64,000 nucleotides of DNA. Origin: Cryptomeria japonica (Eukaryota > Streptophyta > Pinopsida > Cupressales > Cupressaceae). Both the position numbers and the translations under genes were made by a program. Shown here piece by piece: positions 22,465 through 32,746 of the stretch. The stretch spans positions 238,045,832 to 238,109,831 of the forward strand of contig NC_081409.1 of NCBI RefSeq assembly GCF_030272615.1, given 5' to 3'. Below the pieces are notes generated by a model. The model ran no database searches. It was not told the DNA's origin and was given only the letters and a program-made list of their open reading frames with translations. Every line of letters starts with the position of its first letter. Position 1 is the stretch's first letter.

Positions 22465-23763
22465 TGTAGCGTCCTAAAATTGCAACACTTGCAATTTCAA
22501 CTGCATTTCGGTCTTCACGATGGGGACGCAACACGCAACCTGAATGGAGACCCCGAAACCTGATTACGACACTGAAAACTGCATTTTTCAAGCACCCTGG
22601 CCTGAACCTCCTTGCACCCTGCTATCCCGGGAGGTGGGACCAGAGCGCCCAGCGCCCTGGTCCTTCAGGACCAGGGCGCCCAGCGCCCTGGTCCCCCAGG
22701 ACCATGGCGCCCAGCGCCCTGGTCCCCCAGGACCATGGCGCCCAGCGCCCTGGTCCCTGGGTCCTATTTTGGGCCCGGTCTCCTTTGGACTTCGGGTCTT
22801 TTTGTTTGCAATTTGGAAAATAAACTTTCCTGGTCGGCCTAAGGTCGGGAAAATCAGTCTATCAGCCCTAATTGACAAGTATATAAACTACATTTTCCTC
22901 TTTCATTCGATATGATGGAAAAGGCGTGGAAACTATACTCAAGCATTCAAGCATTCAAGCATTCCTTCAAGCAATTGATCATTTGAAGTCTCCATTCAAG
23001 GCTAAGTGTTGCATTCAAGACAAGGATTCAACCATTGAAGAGGAGATCACATACTACATGCTACATACAACATACAAACATACAACAAACAACAACATCT
23101 AAACCTTCGCACATAAGGATACAAACATCCTTAGAACAAGGTATTAGTACTTGTTTTACAGTCATTTACATTTACAGCACTTGCTCATTTCTTGGTTAAT
23201 TCCAAAACCGGGGTTTGACCTAAAGGCAAACCCCTAATCCCTAACCCCCCAATCATCTTCGCTTTTCTGTGTGTAGGTTGCAGGTACGCGGCTGAAATTG
23301 AAGATCTGGAATCCTTGTGCAGAGACGAACAGATCCCCCTTCGTTCCGCGGATTTTTCGGAGGACTGTGGCGCCGGGCGCCATCGTCCCGACAATTTTTG
23401 CTCAAATTTGCAGGACAGCGCTGTATCGACATTTTACTACTAATTCCAGGTCCGCAGCTTCATACTGTATTCCTATCTCAGTTTATAAGCGAATCTTTCT
23501 CACTTTCTATGCGTTCCTAGCTTAATTCCTCTATGCACATTCTTTACAAAAGAGGGTAGCCTTGCTGTCTTAACCCTTGAAACGCATTTAGCATCCAATC
23601 TTGCATTGCGTGGGATTGGATCTTGTGGGTTTCAACCCCTCTTTTGAATGTAAAGTCTCTTCCCTAAGTGAAAACCATCAACCCTAGCGAATCTCCCTTC
23701 TCTCTCCTTGGAGTTGGAAGAGGGGAGAGCAACTAGGGTTCGATCGTGATTTTCCGCTTTACA
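22465..23763 (+). repeat. 3' LTR of the gag-only element
   Basis: 1,299 bp. Matches the 5' LTR throughout except for three extra 31-bp hairpin units at 22637-22756 and scattered, mostly transition, differences. TATA box in agtatataaac at 22879-22889; recurrent hairpin at 23362-23388. Confidence 0.93.
22637..22756 (+). repeat. Four-copy array of a 31-bp GC hairpin unit
   Basis: Each unit is an inverted repeat (ggaccaggg... / ...ccctggtcc) around a CCCAG loop, joined by ccca or ttca. The 5' LTR has one unit; the difference of three units is exactly 93 bp, the LTR length difference. Expansion must postdate or accompany insertion. Confidence 0.9.
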
Positions 23764-24533
23764 ATACCTTCATAATCCAAAGATTGGATCCAACTACCAA
23801 AAGCTGAGTTGATAGAAATCTCAGGTGGAAGTCCCTTAGACACATCTAGCTCCACCAGAATTCTAGCGAAAGTAGTGTGGAAAAGCTCAAAGGATTCGTT
23901 ATCCATCATGATGAAACTCCCAATAGCATCACCAATTTCCTCAAAGAGAGAATCAACCCACAAATAGATAGGAAGATAAGGAAGTCGAACCCAAACCGGG
24001 AATTTGTTGAATTGCTCAGAAAGGGGGTTAAAATTGGAGTGCCAGGGTTTGGCCAAAAGCGGCATTTTATCTTTCTCATAGAAAAAGATTTCACACAAAA
24101 TTTTATTTATATCCTTAGCATCTTGAAATTTAGCTACAAAGAAACCTTTAGCCATAGGGTATATATGAATAGTACCATAAATGAGTGGTTCCCAGTGAAG
24201 AGAGATCCATTTATGCAATTCCAGGAGGTTGGGCGAAGAACCCTTGAATCTGTAGATAACACCATGCTCCTTAAAAACCTTCACATTATTCTCTATTCCC
24301 CTATCTGAATCCTTGTTCACATTAACAGAGACCACACAAGAGACGGGGATAAACTCCCTTCCCCCTCCTCTGCGAAAATTTGATGTCTCTCGGGCATAGC
24401 TATTGCAATGGGTATCTGCCACCACCGTCGCCCAGGAGGGACCAACCACCGCAACAGCCTATGACTCAGGTCTGATAGGGAGAATGACAAGTGAACGGGA
24501 GGGAACAACAGTCGGGATAGTGGCAGGAGGCAT
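23764..24533 (-). pseudogene. LINE ORF1, N-terminal part (DUF4283-type domain)
   Basis: Starts at ATG 24533 (MPPATIPTVV), meets one in-frame TAG after 24 codons, then runs open as a domain typical of plant LINE ORF1: KEHGVIYRFKG, MAKGFFVAKF, LLAKPWHSNF, FPVWVRLPYLPIYLW and FARILVELDV. Family knowledge: DUF4283 lies at the N-terminus of L1-type ORF1 proteins, before the zinc knuckle. The frame breaks at 23764, where the LTR element is inserted, and the missing C-terminus resumes at 15914. Confidence 0.85.
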
Positions 24534-24559
24534 TTTTTGGAGCAGGCACAACACAAAAA

Positions 24560-25276
24560 TGTTAGGGACCACATTGGAAGATGTTATAAGATTTTTTAGG
24601 TCCTCTCTATCTCCTAGATTAGATCACTTTCATCATAATCATGTTTTGTGGCCAACTTGATGAGATCACTCCTTCTCCCTTGTTTTGGCCAACCTAATTC
24701 ATGTTTTGAGATGATGCAGATGATATATATAGAAGATTAAATCAACTTGGTTAAGTGTGGATTGTGAAAGATGCAAAGTAGGAAGAGTGTGTGGTGAAAG
24801 TATTGGAGTCAAATTGCGAAGTGGTTTCTTAAGGTAGTGAGTTAAGAGAAGCTCAATTTCAAGGAGATTGCTAGATGCAATAATGTTGAAGGTTTGTTCA
24901 TTGTAACTCATATTTTCATGTATCTTTCTCAGAGATAGTAAGTCCCCTCAGCAAGTCCTTTGTATGTTTCCCTAAGGTAGTGGACCTCAAACTGTAAGTC
25001 CTTTCGAGAGCAGTGAGATTCCTTGGGCAGTGAGCCTTAAAAGAAATTTTAACATTGTTCATATAGTGTGAGTTGACTCTCACTATGGTTTATCCCTTCT
25101 TAGGTTTTCCATTTAAATATAGTATTCTCTTGTACACGTGTTTTCATTGCTTTATATTTATTTGTTTCTAGTTAGATTAAGGGTCTAAAGTTGAAATTGA
25201 GTTGTGCTATGAAGTTTAAAGTTTTCTTCAAGACTGATTTATCCTTCACCCTCTCACTCTTGGGGTGTGTTCAACA
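24560..25276 (+). repeat. Probable solo LTR (Copia-like)
   Basis: Starts TGTTAGGG and ends ...GTGTTCAACA, with a TATA-like gatgatatatatag near 24720 and a C/T-rich end (ttcaccctctcactctt) typical of Copia LTR ends. No matching LTR or internal region was found. Flanking 5-mers (aaaaa and taagt) do not match, so the ends are provisional. Confidence 0.5.
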
Positions 25277-26640
25277 TAAGTATTAAAAGTAAAATGATTA
25301 TTTGTCAATTTTATTTCTAGTAATTGTTTTATAACTATGTCCTTATATATTTTTCAAACTCTATCTTTATCCATTCTTGTCAACTCCATCCTCATCTTAA
25401 TGATAGCAACATCGTGTATACTCATATTATCACGAGTAACATTATATTGTATTATTTTTAACCATTACAATGATGTATAATATCATTATGACTAACTATA
25501 TTGATGGGTTTATAATACCAAGCTATTTTCAAACTACCAAACTACCCTGGCTCACCTAATTCACAATTTTTGTAAACGTATTCAAGATCAAACAACATTT
25601 ACCAAGCTACTGCCATCCTTTAGAGCATGGATCAATATAAGTTAAATACTCAAACCAAGTTCACACACAACATACTACTCTTATTTATACACACACACAC
25701 ACACACAATTCAAACAAATTAAATAAACTAATAGTTGAGTATGATTAGTTGAGAAAAAAAATGTATTAGAAATAGAAACAAGAAAGATTAAGATTTACTT
25801 TGAAATTATCAGTACAATGTTGATTTTGAATGTTGAGACACTATGAATATGAGTGGAAATATATAATTCAAAACCAAATCTAATGTTAGAGACATAAATG
25901 AGCAAGATCTAGAAGAGTTTAAATACTTGATAGGGCCACACCTAAGATCAAGTCTAATTGACTCATTTTATTGTATTGGTGTTGTATTTTTATGTAGAGT
26001 AAAACTTTAGTATCTATAGAAGATGTTCACCTAATTTATAGCCAAATAAGAAAAACTAGGTGATTCTATGAATCACCATTTGGATACATCTTAATAAAGT
26101 GGAATACATTTGTACTTCTTTGTTAGTAGTTAATGATAATGAATTACTTCAATGAAAATTGGAATAAAGAAATAATAAAGTATTGGAAGGTTTAATACAT
26201 ACATAATTGTTGATAGTTAAATCTATGAGTGTTGATGACTAATATGTGAATATGTTGTCCTATTTGTTAATCATGCGATTGAATGCAATGATCTTCTTTT
26301 GTGTTAGAATGACTTGGGGTGATGCCTTTAAATATAACCCCTAGCCACACAATCTAAAACCTTTGGCATGTTGGTACATAAATAAGAATCATAACTTTAA
26401 AGAGTTGACACAAGAAAAGCTTGAATTTATATTTGAAAACATGGGGATGGGGCTACAAATATGGTTCAATCTTTGGGATAAAACCACAAACATATTTGCA
26501 TCTAGAATGGGAAATATCATGGTATGTCAAAGATGAATTAGACTAAAGGACATAGTACAACAAATATCTAGATGCAAGTGTAGACACTTAAAATGGATAG
26601 ATCATCAATAATTGCTTGGTAATTTCCTATATAATTGATA
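25277..26640. other. A/T-rich DNA with a short (AC)n tract
   Basis: No gene recognised. An (AC)n microsatellite of 19 bases lies at 25689-25707. No terminal repeats were seen. Confidence 0.5.
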
Positions 26641-27430
26641 AAGTAAATATCTATTTATCCTATTAACTATCTACTTTTCACCCCCTTATCAGCTATGGTT
26701 TAATTAATAAAATCGCTATTCACCTAACCCAATTTCTAGCCCAAAATCATTTAATCCTCCTCCTTCAAATATCCACGTTAGGTAAATAAATTTAAATATT
26801 TATTTACCTTAGTTCCTTATCCCTTTTCCAAAAATTAAATAAATATTTTTATTTATTTAATTTCTCCATTTTTCATCCATTTTTATCAGTGGATTAAAAT
26901 TAATTAACTCATTAACCCCTTGCATTTTCTTAATCCTAGTTAGACCCCCTCAAATCATGCACAATCATGAAATTTATGCATAGGTATGGCATTTGTACAT
27001 GTGGCATGGCCTTGGTACCATGTCACATGAGTCAAAGGACTTGCCCATACTTATAGGTGCTCCTAAGTAGCCCTTTTCCATCTCATCCCTCCACTTTCTC
27101 TAAAGGGACCCTCCACCATAGATTCCTCTTTGATCATGAACTCTTCTCCATCCACCAAGCATGTGAGGAAACTTGTTCTCCTCTCATCCAACCAAGGGTC
27201 TCAACCAATTTGAGCTCTTGATCTCTACTTTCTATCCTAGCTATCTAATATTTAGGCTAAAAAACTATAAATTGGCTTTAACCCAAGCTATTTTCATCTC
27301 ATCCTCATATGCATTGTTATGCTACTAGTAAATACACATACTACCAAATCAACCATCTTTGAGCATAACCACCATATCTTGATGCAAAAAAGTTTGGTAT
27401 TGGTGAAATATTCTTATGATTTCATCATTT
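26640..27430 (+). repeat. LTR-like stretch with A/T palindromes
   Basis: Contains two near-perfect A/T palindromes (26779-26803 and 26834-26865, arms about 12-14 bp), a C/T-rich middle and a TATA-like ctataaattgg near 27268. The style resembles a decayed LTR promoter region, but no ends, partner or coding region could be found, so this is a weak call. Confidence 0.3.
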
Positions 27431-28200
27431 TTTACTAAATATCTTTTTTAATTTGATTATTGTGAAGATTGCTAATAGAATAGGTTGATGTAATCTTAAT
27501 GTGTTCTTCTATGCTCAAAATTTTATGTAAATAATAAGTTTAGGGTAAACAACTACACAAGAACTGACCAATAGAACTAGTTCAAGGTGTTTAAGTTCAA
27601 GGATGCTCAAGACAAAGGAAGAATGTCAAATACTAAGGAGGGAACTCAACATGGAATATATTACAACAACCAAGGGATGTGGGTCAAATTAATTGAAGAA
27701 GTGAAATACTCAAAAAGATAAATGCACAATACAACTCAAGGATTCGAAACAAGATACATACAAGATGACTTTCAAGATGAAAGATTCCAAATATGAAGAA
27801 AATTATAAGGCGAGATGATATCAAGGTCAAGAACATCACAAAGGAGGATGCCAGAGATGATGATGGAATGTGAAAGAGTCCATCAAAGATGCAATTTGGG
27901 AATATGAACCATCACAATCAGTCAAAAGACCAAATGATATTGAGTATCAAGAGATATTGCTCGAAATTCAAGGACTAGTTTATGATGAACAATAAAAGTT
28001 TACAATATATGCAAGTTGGGGTGGCAACCACTCATCATCAACCAATCAAATAAAGAGAAATTGACATATCCAAGCTCATTGAACCTAACTCATCCTACAA
28101 AGAAGATAAGTGGGCATGTGGATGCATTGAACAAAGTGCCATCATCTACTCCTTGTAAATTGTGCCATTAGGGCCATCTTAATTATCATTGCTCATTTTC
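27431..28200. other. Unassigned purine-rich DNA
   Basis: Purine-rich plus strand (about 27540-28000) dense in stops. It resembles worn retroelement internal sequence, but no motif can be named. Confidence 0.35.
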
Positions 28201-29150
28201 CTTAAAATATTATGTATTCAAATATTTATAATTTTCTCATTGGAGGATATTTTAAATGAATCCAGGGTGGTGGTTGTTATAACTACCTCACTTTAGGGTT
28301 GCTTTGAATTATCTTGGTTGTTGATTTAGAATCAATCTAGGCCCTTCATTTGTAATCAAGATCTCTATATAAGGCTTGGATTTCTTATTTGTAAAGGTTA
28401 ATAAAGGAGATACAATAGTTAATAGAGCAATAGTTGATAGTTATAAATTAGAAGTAGCAGTAGGAGAAGACAAGAAATTGTTTCCAAGACTATGTTGGAA
28501 TAAATACATGATTTTTCATTGAATATATGGTGGATCTTTATGTGTTGTTTCAATATTTTGCATGGTTTCTACTTCTCCAAGCTTTAGTTGAAGTTCATTG
28601 ATTGTAATGGAGAAATGTGAAGATGTTTGATGGAATTCTGGTTCATACCATTTGTAGTTTATTGATTGCAAATTACAAAATATGTTTAGTCTGGACCCAA
28701 TTTAGCACTAGCTCGATTGTGGATGTTCATTTGGATTATGCCAATATTGGATATTTCGATGAATGTTTAAAATATAAAAATCTTTCATTTCCTTTGGAGA
28801 TTGCATCAGTTTTGTGTAGTTGTATCGGATCCATCTATCTAAACACTATCTATTGTTATCATTGTCCTTAGGTCTTAGATTAGATTTTCTAACCCGTATT
28901 CCTTTTATCTTTTATTTTCTAAGTGAGTTGAGTATTCAAATCCAGCTAAGCGTAAGTCCCCTTGTGTTAACAACAAAGTCTCATCATTCACTAAGTCTAT
29001 CCAATGTAAAGCCGCATTGTTTGCATTGTAAACCTTGGGGTTGCCTTATTTGATCATATTGTTTAGCATTTGATGTTTCCTTGTTCAAGAGACGATAGAA
29101 TACTTGGTATTTTATTTTGTGTTGGTGAGTGTCACAAAACATGCATCAAC
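28200..29150 (+). repeat. LTR-like stretch with TATA box
   Basis: TATA box in tctatataagg (28371-28381), followed within 40 bases by ggttaataaaggag and a long T-rich tract ending near tgtcacaaaacatgcatcaaca (about 29150). The layout (TATA, polyadenylation-like signal, CA end) suggests an LTR, probably Ty3-type. No second copy is present in the window. Confidence 0.35.
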
Positions 29151-30270
29151 AGTAGTGTGTTGTCAAAACTTGGAGAAGTTCACAAGAGGAAAGGCAAGTA
29201 CTTTAATCAAGCTAGGGAACAAACTAATATTATTTAAAAAGGGATAATAACATTTTAAATAAAAAATTAATGGTTACCTTGCTCAATTTTCATGACACCA
29301 ACAATCTAGCTCAATAGTCATTTGAGGTTTGAAGAAATTTGTCATCATATCCCTAGGGTATTATATGACCTTTTTGACAAGCATATTGACTATTATATTA
29401 TCGCCTCTTGGTTGATGTTCAATCTAACATTTCTAGTAAAGATTGGATATTATTAAGCATGAAAGCAAAAACCCAAGGATATCCACAAGTCATGAGAAAG
29501 GTAGGGATGGTTCATGAGATTTTGATTTTGTTTTATGTTTATGGGATGTTTTCACGACGCTCTAAAACATGTATATTTTGGGTGGCTATTTTGGTACATT
29601 CACTTTGTGACTATCACACATACCTCAACCCTTAATATACAACCAACATTTCAAAACAGATTGAAACATTCCTTGTTTGCAATATGTTTGTTTTTCTACA
29701 ATGTGATCACATTATTGCTTTGACCTCATATGTCACGACGCGAGGCATCCACTTGCTATATTAAATAAATCTCTCTATTGCTAAAGATGCACTTATGAAA
29801 GCAAGATTTCATCAGCATTCACTTTTCTTTGTCTAATTTTTGTCTTTTACTAACACTTCTTCACCCAGTTCTCCCATTCCTCTTGGTTTTGTACTCCGGT
29901 ACCCAAAAATATACATCTTGCATTCACAACATGTTAGTACACATGCATACCATAATTATCCATATATCATTTCATCCTGCACACATGTTATTATCATTGC
30001 ATAACATGATAACATTGCATCCTAATCCATACATTGCATAACATCACATGCACACACATCATAATAACATCATGATATCATATAAGCATCATCATCATCA
30101 TCATATAGAAACATAACTTACATGAAAATTATCATACCAAAGGCATATCATATATAACACATCTCATATAGCACAAACACATCATGTAGTCTCATAAAAA
30201 ACTTGCATCTCATATATACATCATAGAAAGTATCAAAGTACAAAAATCACAATATCCATGTCAAGTAGAA
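29150..30270. other. A/T-rich DNA with low-complexity CAT/ATC sequence
   Basis: No gene recognised. From about 29920 to 30240 the plus strand is built of cat, aca and atc words, including (atc)n near 30090. Confidence 0.5.
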
Positions 30271-31783
30271 CTTGCAGGCTCAGTACAATCTCAAAAAGTG
30301 TCTACAACATAAGCACAATTTAATCTATGAAACTATCATAGGGTCCTCCCTCGGTCTTCCTGACCTCTATATTGTCTTGAGGATGAAGCTCCTCATATCC
30401 CCGGTCTTGCTTGTCCTAGTGGACTCAACGATCCTATCACCCCCGCATTGCTCTATTTCCTATGAGAATGTATATTGCTGTGTAGCCTTCTCTATGCCCA
30501 TTATGATGGTACTCTGTACTCTACCAGTACCATGCTCTCATACAGATGCCTCCAATAATTGCTTCCTTAATCTCCTGCATGGCCTTGCGCATACTGATAT
30601 TTGTGACACTCTAGATGAATTTCTCAATAGTCTCATCTTATCTTTGTGCTCTAGACATTGATGAGTCCTGAAAGGCTATAAGTGTAGCCCTCTCTATTGT
30701 AAGTTTGTCCCTATCTATAATCAGAAGTTCTTTCTTTGCCTCCCAGGATATCTTATCTGTTGTATCCCAAGAAGCTATCAGAGTATCCCTCTCTGTCAAT
30801 AGTGTAGTCCTCTCTGCACTCAACTGATCCTTCTCCACTATCAGTCTCTCCATACTTGCAATCAAGGATGCTCACTCGGTATCCCAAGATATCCTATCAA
30901 TCTAAATAAATGTTATATGTCTCTCTAGAAATGAGATGTGCTCTCTTTGATACCTTGCCTCGCCCCTCACACCCCTATCATCTAGATTATGCTTGACCTC
31001 ATCGCCTATAACCACATCTTACATAGGCTTGTCCTATGGAACCTGTATGTCATTGACCTAATCCATTGAGATGGCATCGTGACCTCTCAACTCCTCATCC
31101 TCATCTAACTCCTTCTCGACATTCTCACCCAACTCCTCATCCTCATCCTCATCTGACTTCTCATTTAACTCATCATGTCTTCTTCTTTGATCACATCGTG
31201 GTGCCACCCTTAAAATTGGAATCTATGGATCTGCAAAAGGGATTGGCATGTGTTTTGTAAACCACCTCTCAAATGTTGTTTTCATGCTTGCATTTATAAC
31301 CCGAACCTACACCCCATTGTCTGGGTGTAACTACTCAAACACTGTAAAGGCTACATGTGGTTTGATGATTGGTCCCCAATATCTAACCTCTCTATTGGAT
31401 CATGCATAATATGCCATACCTATAAGGACATCCTATAACTCCCCAAATTGTCATCACATCCTCTCTGACAACTACACCTCAATAATCCTCTATCTCAAAA
31501 TAGTCTGGCATATTAGGTATCTCTCTTGTCTACAATACAAGAGATTCTCGTCATCATCCAGCCAACCGAGACAATCTCTATACACTCTCCATGTAAAATC
31601 TCTAAGTTAATCTAGCTCATGCCTCTAGTACAATGTTTATCCCAAAGGTCCCTGTGATAGTCACCATCATAGCAATAGACATAAGGTAGTCCTGGCCACA
31701 CTTGTCTATCTTGTAAAAGTCTGCACATTGCTATGTGCTCAAATTCCCACACATGTAGCAATGTCAACCCAAAATTTTTAGTC
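30270..31783 (-). pseudogene. Decayed unknown protein frame, downstream half
   Basis: The minus strand shows protein-like but broken sequence. At 31740-31640 one frame reads MCRLLQDRQVWPGLPYVYC, then GDYHRDLWDKH. After a shift, LDDDENLLYCRQERYLICQT appears near 31560-31500. An open piece at 30865-30638 is a charged heptad-like stretch with repeated ERTTLLTERD-type units that could form a coiled coil. I do not recognise the family; a retroelement accessory or transposase-related protein is possible. The 16-kb Tat element is inserted at its upstream side; the probable N-terminal half resumes at 47783. Confidence 0.4.
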
Positions 31784-31933
31784 TGTTACTGCGTCATTTA
31801 TCCTTCACGACAGGAGTAAGTCACCCTATAGAATTTCATTCGGAGTCCTTGTTTTTCTTGCAATGCCTTGGCTTAAGCCTTAGTCCGTTTGTAAATTGTC
31901 CTTAAATAAAAAATGTCGAGTTTTAGTAATGGG

Positions 31934-32286
31934 TTGAACTCTGTGAACACATTGAACTCTCTTGAACCGGGTTCATCAGGTTCATTTAGGTTCCACGAGT
32001 TCTTAGGTGTCTAGGGAGTTTTCTGTACTAACATTTTCTTAGTGTTTTGCAGTGGTTCCTTAATGGTCTTGTTCGGGGATGTGTTATGTCATCTTTCTCC
32101 AAGCGTTGAACTCTTTGAACCTAGTTCAAAAGGTTCAGATGTGTTCAACATGTTCAACACAGTTCAAATGGCCAGCAACACTTGACATAATTAATCTTCT
32201 TAGAAAATATTTCTCTTGGGCGTGGTGTACGCCTTGAACTACTTGAACCCCAATGAAGTCTGTTCAGAGTGTTCATGCATGTTCAA
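31934..32286 (+). promoter_or_regulatory. Cluster of TTGAAC/GTTCAA words, 5' LTR
   Basis: Twelve exact TTGAAC or GTTCAA hexamers in about 350 bp, in both orientations, plus near matches (ggttca, tgaac). The dense pairing, for example gttcaacatgttcaaca, looks like an array of protein-binding half-sites. Function is unknown. Confidence 0.55.
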
Positions 32287-32746
32287 ATTTGGTGGGTCCC
32301 GTGAGTTAAAAGATTTGATAGTGCATTTATTGCCAAGTATGAGGAAAGTGAACCATATCTTAAGTGATGTCAATTGTTGGAGTTTCGAAGCAATCATTTC
32401 AAGAACTGGTGGTTACTTCAAAAACGCTGCCATGCATTCAATGCATGCGTGCGAAGTCTAATCCAGAAACTCAAACACACTTAAACTGACAATTGGAATT
32501 ATTGCACTTAATGAGTCTGTATCATTTCTCTTGCTATAAGGTATGAAGGATTAAATCTCCGAAACTTTGTTCCTCGTCGCTGCAGTGTTATTTTTCCTGG
32601 ATAGAAGTTTTTGTTTGCTGGTAGTCATTTGGTTGCTCAACTATGAAGGTGAGTCCATTTATTGTTCTCTCCAGTAATTTTTACTTGCATTTCTTCTGTC
32701 GTAGTAAGGTTTTCTGCAATAAAATAAGGCTTATCATTTATGAATT

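Larger units (their letters stand above)
15915..23763 (+). mobile_element. Complete gag-only LTR retrotransposon (TR-GAG-like, Ty3-type gag)
   Basis: A 7,849-bp insertion with 5-bp target duplication atacc (15910-15914 and 23764-23768), LTRs of 1,206 and 1,299 bp, a primer-type site after the left LTR and a purine tract before the right LTR. The internal region is a 1.17-kb leader, one uninterrupted 1,141-codon gag-protease-like ORF and a 0.75-kb 3' region. No RT, RNase H or integrase is present. The LTRs match at roughly 97-98% by eye apart from a 93-bp array expansion, so it is fairly young. It fits the terminal-repeat-with-GAG class of non-autonomous plant elements (family knowledge), mobilised in trans. 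Confidence 0.93.
14981..24560 (-). mobile_element. ORF1-only LINE, split by an LTR element
   Basis: A minus-strand non-LTR retrotransposon. The 5' part, with the start of ORF1, is at 24533-23764 and the 3' part at 15914-14981. Between them sits the gag-only LTR element 15915-23763, whose target duplication atacc marks the break. ORF1 is followed at once by about 280 bp of 3' sequence ending in TTAATCAAAAA near 14981; there is no endonuclease or RT, so the copy is internally deleted or was propagated in trans. The outer ends and the LINE's own target duplication could not be fixed. Confidence 0.75.

Noticed and set aside
24555-25281. Target-site duplication for the probable solo LTR at 24560
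   Set aside because: Flanking bases aaaaa and taagt do not match; the ends may be wrong or mutated.
32216-32461. 81-codon frame in the Tat LTR, with a 90-codon copy at 43263
   Set aside because: Lies over the TTGAAC cluster, changes frame between LTRs and shows no family motif.
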